DNA of 64,000 nucleotides, from contig JAEEZY010000031.1 of assembly GCA_016292015.1 (NCBI GenBank), positions 90,593 through 154,592 on the forward strand. Reading direction: 5' to 3'. Position numbers and translations under genes: made by a program. Shown here in pieces: positions 1 through 8,662 of this stretch (the stretch's first letter is position 1; each line of letters starts with the position of its first letter). The stretch is from Bacteroidales bacterium. Lineage in GTDB: Bacteria; Bacteroidota; Bacteroidia; Bacteroidales; P3. The notes under the pieces are model-generated. The model had not been told where the DNA came from and did no database searches. It worked only from the letters and a program-made list of their open reading frames with translations.

Positions 1-650
1 GCGGCCTCCTTGCCGATGCCCATCTCCAAACTCACCACCGAGGGAATTGAAAACATCGCGTATGCCAACCGAGCGTTGAGGCGGTCGAAGACCGGCTCGC
101 CCACCCCTGGCTTCACACCGAAAATCGTGCAGCGAACGACGCCGCCCACGGTGTCGCCCTCCGAAACATCCTGTCCGGCGCTCCATTCCGACACAATGCT
201 TATGCCTGCTGACGCAAGCAGCTGCTTGGCTATGGCGCCTGCTACGACTCTCGCCACCGTCTCTCGTGCCGAAGCTCGACCTCCACCGCGATGGTCGCGG
301 ATGCCGTACTTCTCCTGGTAGGTGTAGTCGGCGTGTCCTGCACGCTGCCAATCTTTCAGGTTGTAATAATCCTCGCTGCGAGCGTCGCTGTTGCGGACGA
401 TGAAAGCAATCGGCGTACCCAGCGTCACTCCGTCCACGATGCCCGACTGCCACTCGACGCGGTCGGCCTCCTTCCTCTCGGTCGTGCCTTCAATCCCGTC
501 ACCGCGACGGCGTGCAAGCTCGGCATCGATGGCGTTGAAATCCAGACGCAAGCTCGCTGGACAGCCGTCAATGACACCGCCCACCGACACCCCGTGCGAT
601 TCGCCGAAAGTGGTCAAACGGAAGTTGTTGCCGAAAGTGTTGCCAGACAT
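1..650 (-). CDS. aroC: Chorismate synthase, N-terminal part (cut by window edge)
   Basis: Last step of the shikimate pathway: FMN-dependent conversion of 5-enolpyruvylshikimate-3-phosphate to chorismate in the cytoplasm. The frame opens at the ATG at 650 (MSGNTFGNNF) and runs off the window edge after about 216 codons; the family is usually about 355 residues. Visible signatures are FGESHG near residues 13-18 and the block YGIRDHRGGGRASARET. The usual RRPGQS motif reads RRGDGIEG here, an oddity in an otherwise well aligned protein. No terminator is visible between it and the FKBP gene that lies upstream of it in opposite order of reading; it is the last minus-strand gene seen at this edge. 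Identification is firm; the C-terminus is unseen. Confidence 0.93.
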   Translation of the reverse strand, partial: MSGNTFGNNFRLTTFGESHGVSVGGVIDGCPASLRLDFNAIDAELARRRGDGIEGTTERKEADRVEWQSGIVDGVTLGTPIAFIVRNSDARSEDYYNLKDWQRAGHADYTYQEKYGIRDHRGGGRASARETVARVVAGAIAKQLLASAGISIVSEWSAGQDVSEGDTVGGVVRCTIFGVKPGVGEPVFDRLNARLAYAMFSIPSVVSLEMGIGKEA

Positions 651-746
651 CTATGAGGGAGTTTTGAGTATTAAGTGGATTGCTGAATTTCGGAATTTCG
701 AGATAACCGAATGACGATATTCTGAAATCCCGACATCTCCCCTACC

Positions 747-1445
747 CTATTTCGGATTGATTTCCAGCAGCTCCACCTCAAAGACCAGAAGAGATCCCGC
801 CGGGATGTCGCCCACCTTGCGCTCGCCGTAGGCGAGGTTGTGGGGGATGTAGAGGATATACTTGGAGCCTTCGTCCATCAGCTGCAGGCCTTCCGTCCAG
901 CCAGCGATGACCTGATTGAGGGCGAAGGTGATAGGTTCGCCGCGTTCCACACTGCTGTCGAACACCTTGCCGTCAATCAGTTTGCCGGTGTAATGCACCT
1001 TCACCTTGTCCGTGGCAGTGGGTTTCTTGCCGTTGCCGGCCTTCTTGCGTATGTACGAGAGGCCCGACTCGGTGGTATAAACCGACTTGTTGTTGCGTAT
1101 TTTCTCCATGTAGGCCTTGCCCGCGGCGATGTTCGCCTCACAATCTTTCTTCATCTTTTCGTTCATTTGGTTCTGATAGCGCACCATCAGGCTCTCCATC
1201 TGTTCCTGAGTGAAGTAGATATTGCCCTTTTCGGCGTTCTGCAACGCCTGCGACACCTTGTCAACGCTGAACATCACCCCCTGTCGCAGCCATTCGGTGT
1301 AGATGCTCTGTCCTACTGCGTATGATATCGAGTCGTTGAATGTTTTAAGGCCTTTGGCTTTCACCACGGTCATCTCCTGTGCGCTGGAAACCGAAACCAG
1401 CGCAACGGCAAAAAAGAAGGCTGATGATGCAATGATTTTTCTCAT
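747..1445 (-). CDS. FKBP-type peptidyl-prolyl cis-trans isomerase, exported
   Basis: Exported proline isomerase/chaperone of the FkpA/Mip type. It has 232 residues: a signal peptide at about 1-22 ending near SSAQ, a charged helical FKBP_N dimerisation region at about 35-125, and an FKBP_C catalytic domain at about 140-230 with VKVHYTGKLIDGKVFDSS, GWTEGLQLM and AYGER. It acts in the periplasm, probably helping outer membrane protein folding (family knowledge). The start at 1445 is the only ATG that opens directly on a good signal peptide. It follows butyrate kinase on the same strand, but a hairpin at 1469-1494 lies between them, so it is probably transcribed separately. Confidence 0.93.
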   Translation of the reverse strand: MRKIIASSAFFFAVALVSVSSAQEMTVVKAKGLKTFNDSISYAVGQSIYTEWLRQGVMFSVDKVSQALQNAEKGNIYFTQEQMESLMVRYQNQMNEKMKKDCEANIAAGKAYMEKIRNNKSVYTTESGLSYIRKKAGNGKKPTATDKVKVHYTGKLIDGKVFDSSVERGEPITFALNQVIAGWTEGLQLMDEGSKYILYIPHNLAYGERKVGDIPAGSLLVFEVELLEINPK

Positions 1446-1468
1446 AACTGTTATTCGTTTCTACAAAC

Positions 1469-1494
1469 AATGCCTGCGGCGAACCGCAGGCATT
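1469..1494 (-). terminator. Hairpin between butyrate kinase and FKBP genes
   Basis: Perfect 11-bp stem (AATGCCTGCGG/CCGCAGGCATT) with a 4-nt loop. On the minus strand it follows the butyrate kinase stop and is trailed only by a short T-rich stretch (GTTTGTAG), so termination may be partial. Confidence 0.6.
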
Positions 1495-1573
1495 CATATT
1501 ACATTATATTTAAGTGTTCTTGCGGCACTATTTACCAGTCACTAATCACTTTCTCAATTCACAGGTCACATAA

Positions 1574-2665
1574 TCACACATATTCCTTTGCCGGCACTCC
1601 GTCGAGTATCTCCTTACCGCAGATGGCAAGTGCCAGCATCTCGTTCTCGCCCTTGTAAATCTTCACTGGGGCAATCCAGCCGATTTGGTCAGTGATCTGA
1701 GCCATCCAGGGTTTGCTGTAGGCGATGCCGCCGGTGAGGATGATGGCGTCAACCTTGCCTTTCACAACAGCGGCCAGACGGCTGATTTCTAGCGACACCT
1801 GATAGCAGAACGCATCGACCAGCAGCTTGCACTTCTCGTCGCCGGCCAGCGCGCGCTTCTCCACCTCGTAGGCGTCGTTGGTGTTCAGGTAGGCCACAAA
1901 GCCGCCCTCGGCGGTGACCATCTTCTTCACCTTCGCCATATCGTATTTTCCGCTGAAGCACACCTCGATGAGCTTGCTGGCGTTGATCGAGCCCGAGCGG
2001 GTGGGCGAGAATGCACCGAGGCCGCACAATGCGCGGTTCACCTCAACGCAACGGCCGTGCTCGTGGATGCCCACGCTCACGCCGCCGCCCATGTGGGCGA
2101 TGATGAGGTTCAGGTCCTCATAGTGCTTGCCAAGCTCGCGGGCATAGAGCTTGCCGGTCATCTTCTGGTTGAGGCAGTGCCAGATGACGCCTTCGCGCTT
2201 GGGGTCGAGGTCAAACTCGGGATGTCCCGTGATTTTGGCGTATGCCGGACGCTCGTCAACGATGCCCGGGTCGGCTATATATGCACATTCGAGGCCTATC
2301 TCGCGGGCAATCGAGTCACTGATCAGAGCGCCCAGGTTGCAGGCGTGCTTGCCCTGGATACCGTCGTGGCACTCTTTTTTCATCAGTTCGTTCACACGGT
2401 AGGTGCCGCTCTCGCACGGACGAGTCAATCCGCCGCGTCCCATGACGATAGCAATCTCGTCGGTGCCCACACCGTGGTCTTTCAGCATGGAAAGGATAGC
2501 CGCTTTGCGGTAGTCGAACTGGTCGGCCACCTCCTTGTATTTCTGTATCTCCTCAATGGGGTGAGTGATGTTCTCGGTGAAGACCTCGTTCTCGCCCTCG
2601 TAGATAGACGTTTTGGTAGATGTTGCGCCTGGATTGATTACCAGAGTGTACTTCCTTGTGCTCAT
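1574..2665 (-). CDS. buk: Butyrate kinase
   Basis: Acetokinase-family enzyme that interconverts butyryl phosphate plus ADP and butyrate plus ATP in the cytoplasm. It has 363 residues, the normal length. Visible features are the N-terminal phosphate-binding VINPGATSTKTSIYE, the central HMGGGVSVGIHEHGR, the block FSPTRSGSI, and C-terminal IILTGGIAYS. The partner phosphate butyryltransferase (ptb), often adjacent in Bacteroidales, is not on either side, so the gene stands alone in this window. A branched-chain acyl kinase role (isobutyrate/isovalerate) cannot be excluded from sequence. The start at 2665 is supported by the conserved N-terminus. Confidence 0.93.
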   Translation of the reverse strand: MSTRKYTLVINPGATSTKTSIYEGENEVFTENITHPIEEIQKYKEVADQFDYRKAAILSMLKDHGVGTDEIAIVMGRGGLTRPCESGTYRVNELMKKECHDGIQGKHACNLGALISDSIAREIGLECAYIADPGIVDERPAYAKITGHPEFDLDPKREGVIWHCLNQKMTGKLYARELGKHYEDLNLIIAHMGGGVSVGIHEHGRCVEVNRALCGLGAFSPTRSGSINASKLIEVCFSGKYDMAKVKKMVTAEGGFVAYLNTNDAYEVEKRALAGDEKCKLLVDAFCYQVSLEISRLAAVVKGKVDAIILTGGIAYSKPWMAQITDQIGWIAPVKIYKGENEMLALAICGKEILDGVPAKEYV

Positions 2666-2706
2666 ATTTTGTTTAATGTGTTAATGATTCTTAAAATTTC
2701 AATGTG

Positions 2707-2714
2707 CAAAGATA
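2707..2714 (-). promoter_or_regulatory. Promoter -7 element for butyrate kinase
   Basis: TATCTTTG on the minus strand, matching the Bacteroidetes TAnnTTTG box, 42 bp before the butyrate kinase start. No clear TTTG -33 box is seen at 19-20 bp. Confidence 0.55.
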
Positions 2715-2814
2715 AGAAATTTAATTTGATTTTTCACATCCCGGTTGCACTTTGTGAATAAGATGCCGGTTTTGTTGAAAAGTTGCCCGCCGTCAACAGC
2801 CCTCTTCATCCCCC

Positions 2815-4113
2815 TCAAAGTCCCTTCCTGACCACATCGTACCCTTTATCGCAACGCCTCAGCCGCCAGCCGCCGCTCAGCTCTATTGCAAAGCCCTTCG
2901 TCTTCTTCCTCATCGACTTCGTCCCCTCTGGAATAATCAGCATCGGGCGTCCCGAAATCACACAGCCGTACTCCGAATATATCCTCCCAAACTCGCCTTT
3001 CAGCTCTATCACAGAGAAAAAGTTGCCCATCTCCTCAAGTCCTGTCACACACGCCGGGTTGAACCCCATCTGATAGTCCTCCGCCTGCAGCCAGACGACA
3101 TTGTTCGTCTCCATCTTCCTGCGAACCATCTCTTTTAGCGCCATCCGCGCCGCCTCAAGGGTGTCAACCACACGCATCACCTCAGCATACGAATCTGTCC
3201 TCTTTAGCGCCAGCGTGTCCACCGTCCCGGTCATCCCCACACCGTAAATACGCCTCACCCTCTCGCCCAGGTCCATCGTCGGAGTCACCTCGTTTCGCCA
3301 CGTCGCATCGACGTCGTTCAGGCAGGCATACATGGCGCCCATATAATAGCCGTACTGGCGCGACAGGTTAGGTGCCGTCATCAACCTCCCCACATCCTGT
3401 CCAAGCTGCTGCGCCACCTTTGACGAATCGCGCAGACACAGGCGGTATTGTGTGTAAAGCGCCAGACCTTCCTGAAACTCAAACCTGCATTCATCTCTGT
3501 CTTTCCCCACAAAAAGCGTCCGCCGCCACGCTCTGAAACCCAGAGCTTTTTCCACATGTTCGCGTCTTTCCGTCCCATCGCCTTCCAAAGCCTTCGCCAG
3601 CTCCGCCAACTCGCAGAGCACCAGCGTCCTGCCCGCCTTCGTATCTACATGCCCGTTGTCATAAACCATCTCGTCGCTGCCGTAGTGACGGTTCTGAAAC
3701 CGGTGGAAAAGTTCGTGAACAAACACCTCCACCAAAGCGCTGTCCGACATCTCGAACATCGGCACGATGGCCACATCCACACCTCTGAGCCGAGCTGCGT
3801 TGCCGGCCACCACGAGGTTCGAATCCAACGTTCCGCAATACAGCTCGCCCACTTCCCTCGCACCATTCAGCAACCTCGCGTCGTTGCAGAAAGCCAGCTT
3901 GTCCGCATCCCTCACAAGCACCACCTCGCCCCAGATGTTCTCGCCCCACAGCCGTCCGCCGTCGGCGTCACAGACACGCTGAGCCTCCGCAAACAAACCA
4001 GCCGCACGTTCCTGTGGCATTGTGTCCCAACCCTGCGCCCACGCGCCCGTTGCGGCGACGATTGCAGCCAAAGCCAGCCACAGTGATTTCAGTCTTATGA
4101 AGATACCGTTCAT
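2815..4113 (-). CDS. Secreted HExxH-motif protein, putative zinc peptidase
   Basis: I do not recognise the family. From the ATG at 4113 it has 432 residues. An upstream in-frame ATG at 4155 is rejected because it would place the promoter box at 4136-4143 inside the coding region. A signal peptide covers about 1-27 (LWLALAAIVAATGAWAQ). At about 133-137 lies HELFH, a canonical HExxH zinc-binding motif, inside a helix-like context followed by RFQNRHYG; acidic candidates for a third ligand follow about 25-35 residues later (TLVLCELAELA). The C-terminal third is rich in beta-type residues. This suggests a periplasmic or surface metallopeptidase, but activity is inference. It is monocistronic by spacing. 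Confidence 0.8.
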   Translation of the reverse strand: MNGIFIRLKSLWLALAAIVAATGAWAQGWDTMPQERAAGLFAEAQRVCDADGGRLWGENIWGEVVLVRDADKLAFCNDARLLNGAREVGELYCGTLDSNLVVAGNAARLRGVDVAIVPMFEMSDSALVEVFVHELFHRFQNRHYGSDEMVYDNGHVDTKAGRTLVLCELAELAKALEGDGTERREHVEKALGFRAWRRTLFVGKDRDECRFEFQEGLALYTQYRLCLRDSSKVAQQLGQDVGRLMTAPNLSRQYGYYMGAMYACLNDVDATWRNEVTPTMDLGERVRRIYGVGMTGTVDTLALKRTDSYAEVMRVVDTLEAARMALKEMVRRKMETNNVVWLQAEDYQMGFNPACVTGLEEMGNFFSVIELKGEFGRIYSEYGCVISGRPMLIIPEGTKSMRKKTKGFAIELSGGWRLRRCDKGYDVVRKGL

Positions 4114-4135
4114 CTCTGTCCTTTGTTTCTGTTTG

Positions 4136-4143
4136 CAAAAGTA
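4136..4143 (-). promoter_or_regulatory. Promoter -7 element for the HExxH-protein gene
   Basis: TACTTTTG on the minus strand (TAnnTTTG), 22 bp before the chosen start at 4113; it helps decide that start. Confidence 0.6.
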
Positions 4144-4346
4144 CGAAACCCCCATTGCGGTTTACGAATAAAATGGCAAAAATATTTTCACAAATCCCCC
4201 AACCCACTGACAACCAACCCCAACCAACAAACCTTCACAATTCAAGATATTTCCGTCCGAAGGTAAAAAGTCGGGATTCCACTTTTTTAAGGTCGCTATG
4301 TTAGATAGTTATATCAGAAAATTTTATTGTCTGCTTATGTGCTTGT

Positions 4347-4377
4347 TTTGCCAGATTAAATAAATTATGTAATTTTG
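4347..4377 (+). promoter_or_regulatory. Bacteroidetes-type promoter for the AAA ATPase gene
   Basis: TTTG at 4347-4350 and TAATTTTG at 4370-4377, separated by exactly 19 bp. The downstream start codon at 4417 leaves a leader of about 33 nt. The AT-rich stretch 4144-4346 before it shows nothing else recognisable. Confidence 0.75.
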
Positions 4378-4416
4378 CAGTTGAATTGCAAGATTGCATA
4401 AAATATATAGTTGTAT

Positions 4417-5568
4417 ATGATCAACAGAAAGTTAGCAGCTCTTGTTCAGGAGAATCTGAATTATTTCCCTGTGGTGACAGTCACAGGACCACGGCAGTCA
4501 GGGAAGACAACCCTTATTCGAAGCATGTTCCCCAACCTGCCCTACTATTCGTTGGAGAATCCAGACACAAGGGCGATGGCCTATGAAGATCCAATGGCTT
4601 TCCTCTTGCAGCACAACGAGGGCATGATTCTCGACGAGGCTCAGAATGTGCCTGAGATGTTATCCTACCTGCAAGGGGTTGTCGATGAACATCGTGAACG
4701 CAAATTCATACTCTCCGGTAGTTCTCAATTCAAACTACAGAACAGTATAACCCAGTCTCTGGCTGGTCGTACGGCGGTGCTCGAACTTTTTCCTCTTACT
4801 ATAGGCGAGATTGAAGGTATCTCTGAAACCGATGATGCCGACCGTCTGATGCTCCAGGGTTTTTATCCTGCCATCCATGCTGGCGACAATATTCCCCGAC
4901 TCTTCTATCCGGCCTACCTACGCACCTATCTGGAACGTGACGTGCGCCAGCTGCTGCAGGTGAAAGACCTCTATCAGTTTCAGACATTCCTCCGACTCTG
5001 CGCTGGGCGCATCGGCAGCCTCTTCAACGCCAGCGAGCTATCGAACGAGGTTGGCGTCAGCGTCAATACCATCCGCTCTTGGGTATCTATTCTCCAGGCC
5101 TCATATATTATCTTTATGGTGCACCCCTATTTCGAGAACTCACGCAAGAGGCTCACCAAGACATCCAAGCTTTACTTCTATGACACAGGATTGGCGTGTT
5201 ACCTTTTAGGCATCGAGAATGAAACGCAGATAAGTTCCGACCGCATGCGGGGACACCTGTTTGAAAATATGGTTGTCGCCGATATCGTCAAACAGCGAGC
5301 CAACGAAGGCAAAGACAACGACCTGATGTTCTACCGCGACAGCAACGGCAACGAGATAGATCTGCTTGTCCCAAACCAGCAGTCGTTTGAAGGGTACGAA
5401 ATCAAGTCATCGTCCACATACAACAGCTCTTTTGAAAAGGGGTTCAAGTCCGTCACCGATCAGCTTGATGCACGTCTTGTCCGCCGAGCAGTTGTCTATT
5501 GTGGGATGCAGGAGCGTCGTGATGCCAAGATCGAGCTGCTAAACTACCGCACTTTGCTTGCTGTCTAG
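4417..5568 (+). CDS. ATP-binding protein, AAA_14 plus DUF4143 type
   Basis: Orphan P-loop ATPase of the large AAA_14/DUF4143 family found in many copies in anaerobes; its cellular role is not established. The protein has 383 residues from ATG 4417; a TTG six bases upstream is possible. Visible are Walker A GPRQSGKTT at about 21-29, Walker B-like MILDEAQ at about 70-76, an arginine-rich DVRQL stretch, and a C-terminal DUF4143 nuclease-like fold with YRDSNGNEIDLLV followed by GYEIKSS, reminiscent of D-ExK nuclease motifs. It has its own promoter and is followed by a strong hairpin, so it is monocistronic. Confidence 0.9.
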   Translation: MINRKLAALVQENLNYFPVVTVTGPRQSGKTTLIRSMFPNLPYYSLENPDTRAMAYEDPMAFLLQHNEGMILDEAQNVPEMLSYLQGVVDEHRERKFILSGSSQFKLQNSITQSLAGRTAVLELFPLTIGEIEGISETDDADRLMLQGFYPAIHAGDNIPRLFYPAYLRTYLERDVRQLLQVKDLYQFQTFLRLCAGRIGSLFNASELSNEVGVSVNTIRSWVSILQASYIIFMVHPYFENSRKRLTKTSKLYFYDTGLACYLLGIENETQISSDRMRGHLFENMVVADIVKQRANEGKDNDLMFYRDSNGNEIDLLVPNQQSFEGYEIKSSSTYNSSFEKGFKSVTDQLDARLVRRAVVYCGMQERRDAKIELLNYRTLLAV

Positions 5569-5593
5569 ATTACACAACCTTTTTCTGAAAAAC

Positions 5594-5625
5594 AAAACGG
5601 GTCACCGATAATGGTGACCCGTTTT
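5594..5625. terminator. Bidirectional terminator between ATPase and BspA-like genes
   Basis: Perfect 13-bp stem (AAAACGGGTCACC/GGTGACCCGTTTT) with a 6-nt loop, flanked by A-rich and T-rich tracts. It sits between convergent genes and can serve both. Confidence 0.85.
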
Positions 5626-5649
5626 AATGATTACGAATATTTTATAACA

Positions 5650-8600
5650 TTACGGTCTAACCAGCACCTTCCGTGATGGACGCTCTCCAACTTTCACCAT
5701 ATAGACACCAGCCGCAGAAACGGGTATCTCAACCGCTGCCTGCTGCCCGCTACCTGCTGTCTGCTTAATCACCCTTCCCATAACATCGTAAACTACTACC
5801 GACTGCCTGCCGTCACCTGCCTGCTGCCCGTTAAAGTCTATCATAATCGTGTTCCCGCGTGAGTAAATCTTGATGTTGTCTGCTGTCTCCGCATCGTCGA
5901 TGCCGTTGCTGTAGTCAAAGTAAGCCGTATATGTTGCGTCGCCCGTGACGGTGATGGTCCGTATATGTTGCGTGTTGCCATCCTGCCACTGAACGAAAAC
6001 ATATCCCGGATAGGGTGTTGCCGTTATGGTTGTTGTCGTTCCGCTTGCGAAGGTTCCGCTTCCTGAAACAGAACCCATTGTCGGGTCGAACGATTGGACG
6101 GAGATGGTGTATTGATTGGATGGGTTTCCTCCTATGCTCTCAAAGTAGGCGGTATATGTTGCGTTGCCGGTAACGGTTATCGTACGAGGGTTTGTTATGT
6201 TGTTGTCCTGCCAACGCACAAAGCGATAGCCGCTGTTCGGAGTGGCAGAGATGGTGACAGAGGTCCCTTGGTTGTACGTTCCGCCACCGCTGGCGCTGCC
6301 CATAGACTGGTTTGCAGAGTACACGGTTATTGTGTACTGTGTCGGGGCATTTGCCTCGAAATAGGCAGTGTATGTTGCGTTTCCAGTAACAGTTATTGTA
6401 CGCGGGTTGCTGGTGTTGTTGTCTTGCCAGTGTGAGAAACTATAGCCGTTGTTGGCAGTTGCCGTAAGTGTTGCGGTACTGCCTTGGGCGTAAGAGCCAC
6501 CACCGCTGACGTTACCCATTGACGTATTGGCCGAGTTCACGGTTATAGTGTACTGTGTCGGAGCGTTTGCCTCGAAGTAGGCGGTATAAGTAGCATTGCC
6601 CGTAACAGTTATGGTGCGAGGATTGTTAGTGTTGTTGTCCTGCCAGTGTGAGAAATGATAGCCACTGTTGGCCGAAGCCGTAAGAGTGACAGTCGTTCCC
6701 AAAGCATAACTGCCTCCGCCAGTAACTACACCCATTGTTGCACTGTTTGTTTCTGTGCTTATAGTATAGTAAGATATTGGTGAAAAATATGCAATCAATT
6801 CCATATCACTTTCCACGGTTAACGTATGTGGATTGTCCGTCGATCCATCGCTCCAATGGTCAAAATAGTAGCCGCTGTTTGCAACTGCGTTTACTTCTGC
6901 CAAATGGTTTGTACAAGACGGTGCCATAATAATCTGAACGGTTCCCATTTGGTCGTCAGCAGAAGTTACGGAAAAAGCCACATTGCCGTCTTCTATAAAA
7001 TTGGAAAAAGTTGCCCATTCATTAGCAATGGCATAACTGGAAGCAGTTCCACACGGCACATATACGGGTATGTCTCTAGACACACCATAGAAGGAAGACG
7101 TATCCAAATTCGGTGGAGTAATTGCATTTGAATAAATTTCGGCCAATCCAGAGCAGCTTCTGAAAGCATCGGCGGGGATTCTGGTGACATTTTCTCCGAT
7201 GTTGAGAGTGTGGCATGCTTTGAAACATCTTCTATCGTAGTTGTAGTAGTGACAGGTAATACTACAATTTACAGCATTGAAGTTAATTGTTGTAACACTA
7301 TCACACCTGTCGAAAGCGAGAGCTGGAATTGTAGCAACATTGCTTCCTATATTAATTGTTGATAATGCTATGCAATTTTCAAACACAGGGCCGTAGTGGG
7401 TAACATTAATAGCACAATTTGTTGCGTTATAATTTACGGTTGTCAATCCACTACAACCATAGAAGGCTTCCCACCCGATAGAAGAGACTGCGTTGCCGAT
7501 GGTGACGGATGTCAGGCCTCCGCAACCGTAGAATGCTTGTTTACCTATGGAGGTGACGGAGTTGGGGATGGTGAGTGTGCCTGTGATTCCGCAGTGGGCG
7601 AAAGCTAACTTACCTATGGATGTGACTGAGTTGGGGATAGTGAGATTGCCTGTAATTCCGTGGCACCTGGCAAATGCTCCTTCACCTATGGAGGTGACGG
7701 AATTGGGGAGACTAAGTGTACTCAGTTGAAAGCAGGCTTCAAAAGCATAATTTGGAATAGTAGTTACATTATCCCCTATGTTTAGAGTGGTGAGAGAAGT
7801 GCAGTTTACGAACCATGAATAGTCCCAATTAGCCTGAACATCAGACGTTACGTTAGAACAATTTGTTGCATTATAATTTACTGTTGTCAATCCACTACAA
7901 CCATTGAAAGCGGATTCCCCGATGGAAGTGACAAATTGTGGAATGGTAAGGGTTCCAGTCAACCCACTACAGGACCCGAAAGCAAACTTTCCTATAGAAG
8001 ATACCGAGTTTGGGATGGTTAGCGTGCCCATTAGTCCGCTACAGTTACAGAAAGATTTTTCACCTATCTGAGTAACAGCATTTGAGAAGGTTACACCCTG
8101 TGTTGGATTAGTGCAGCCATAAAAAGTTACACGCGTTAGACCGGAACAGCCATAGAAAACGTAATTTGATATGGAGCTGATTGCGTTTGGTAAAGTGAGC
8201 ACACCCGTCAATCCACTGCATCCATAAAAGCTAGACGCACCAATTGATGTAATTGTGTTAGGGAGTGTTATTGAAGTCAATCCACTACATTCATAAAAAC
8301 TTTGCTTACCAATTGATGTAATTGTATTGGGGATTGTAAATGATGTCACTTCTGAACATCTATAGAAAGCATAATCCCCAATAGCCGTTACGGTGTATGT
8401 GGTATCATGATATGATACGGTGCTTGGAATAACCACACTGTTTGGAAAATCTCTAATAACAGTCTGCCAATAAATAGAGTGTCCTGTGTTTACGACTGAG
8501 TTTATGCTCTGGGGGGGGACAACGTGAGCACAGCCGTCCACTATATTGAAATAGAGATAGTATCTATCTTGTACTCTGACAGAAAAGTCGTAAGCTGATG

Positions 8601-8652
8601 CATTGCCAGCTGTCACTATCAGTGCAATGAAACAAAAAAGTATTTTTTTCAT
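5650..8652 (-). CDS. BspA-like LRR surface protein with InlB-type repeats and T9SS C-terminal domain
   Basis: Large cell-surface protein of 1000 residues. Start 8652 (MKKILFCF) begins a clear signal peptide; a longer in-frame start at 8724 is rejected because it overlaps the upstream gene. Residues about 60-520 are BspA-type leucine-rich repeats of about 23 residues (units like SVTSIGKQAFYGCSGLT). About 545-895 holds at least four divergent InlB B-type repeats of about 80 residues (HWQDNNTNNPRTITV, TYTAYFE). The last 85 residues resemble a type A type IX secretion sorting domain (MGRVIKQ, GVYMVKVG, KVLVRP). Known relatives bind host proteins or other bacteria; a role in adhesion is inference. 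It starts 10 bp after the stop of the restriction-like gene and probably shares its transcript. An eight-C run lies early in the reading frame. Confidence 0.93.
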   Translation of the reverse strand: MKKILFCFIALIVTAGNASAYDFSVRVQDRYYLYFNIVDGCAHVVPPQSINSVVNTGHSIYWQTVIRDFPNSVVIPSTVSYHDTTYTVTAIGDYAFYRCSEVTSFTIPNTITSIGKQSFYECSGLTSITLPNTITSIGASSFYGCSGLTGVLTLPNAISSISNYVFYGCSGLTRVTFYGCTNPTQGVTFSNAVTQIGEKSFCNCSGLMGTLTIPNSVSSIGKFAFGSCSGLTGTLTIPQFVTSIGESAFNGCSGLTTVNYNATNCSNVTSDVQANWDYSWFVNCTSLTTLNIGDNVTTIPNYAFEACFQLSTLSLPNSVTSIGEGAFARCHGITGNLTIPNSVTSIGKLAFAHCGITGTLTIPNSVTSIGKQAFYGCGGLTSVTIGNAVSSIGWEAFYGCSGLTTVNYNATNCAINVTHYGPVFENCIALSTINIGSNVATIPALAFDRCDSVTTINFNAVNCSITCHYYNYDRRCFKACHTLNIGENVTRIPADAFRSCSGLAEIYSNAITPPNLDTSSFYGVSRDIPVYVPCGTASSYAIANEWATFSNFIEDGNVAFSVTSADDQMGTVQIIMAPSCTNHLAEVNAVANSGYYFDHWSDGSTDNPHTLTVESDMELIAYFSPISYYTISTETNSATMGVVTGGGSYALGTTVTLTASANSGYHFSHWQDNNTNNPRTITVTGNATYTAYFEANAPTQYTITVNSANTSMGNVSGGGSYAQGSTATLTATANNGYSFSHWQDNNTSNPRTITVTGNATYTAYFEANAPTQYTITVYSANQSMGSASGGGTYNQGTSVTISATPNSGYRFVRWQDNNITNPRTITVTGNATYTAYFESIGGNPSNQYTISVQSFDPTMGSVSGSGTFASGTTTTITATPYPGYVFVQWQDGNTQHIRTITVTGDATYTAYFDYSNGIDDAETADNIKIYSRGNTIMIDFNGQQAGDGRQSVVVYDVMGRVIKQTAGSGQQAAVEIPVSAAGVYMVKVGERPSRKVLVRP
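5905..6770 (-). repeat. Tandem InlB-type coding repeats of about 240 bp
   Basis: Four to five head-to-tail units within the BspA-like gene. The blocks encoding TVTGNATYTAYFEANAPTQY and SGGGSYAQGSTATLTAT recur nearly unchanged at the DNA level, so recombination between units is likely. Confidence 0.85.
8511..8518. repeat. Homopolymer G8/C8 inside the surface-protein gene
   Basis: Eight consecutive G on plus (C on minus) about 45 codons after the start of the BspA-like gene, encoding the VVPPQS region. Slippage here would shift the frame near the N-terminus. Confidence 0.8.
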
Positions 8653-8662
8653 AATTTGGTAT

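Noticed and set aside
5593..5627. Hairpin considered as an attachment site or inverted repeat of an insertion sequence
   Set aside because: Single palindrome with flanking A/T runs between convergent genes is a normal bidirectional terminator; no transposase is near.
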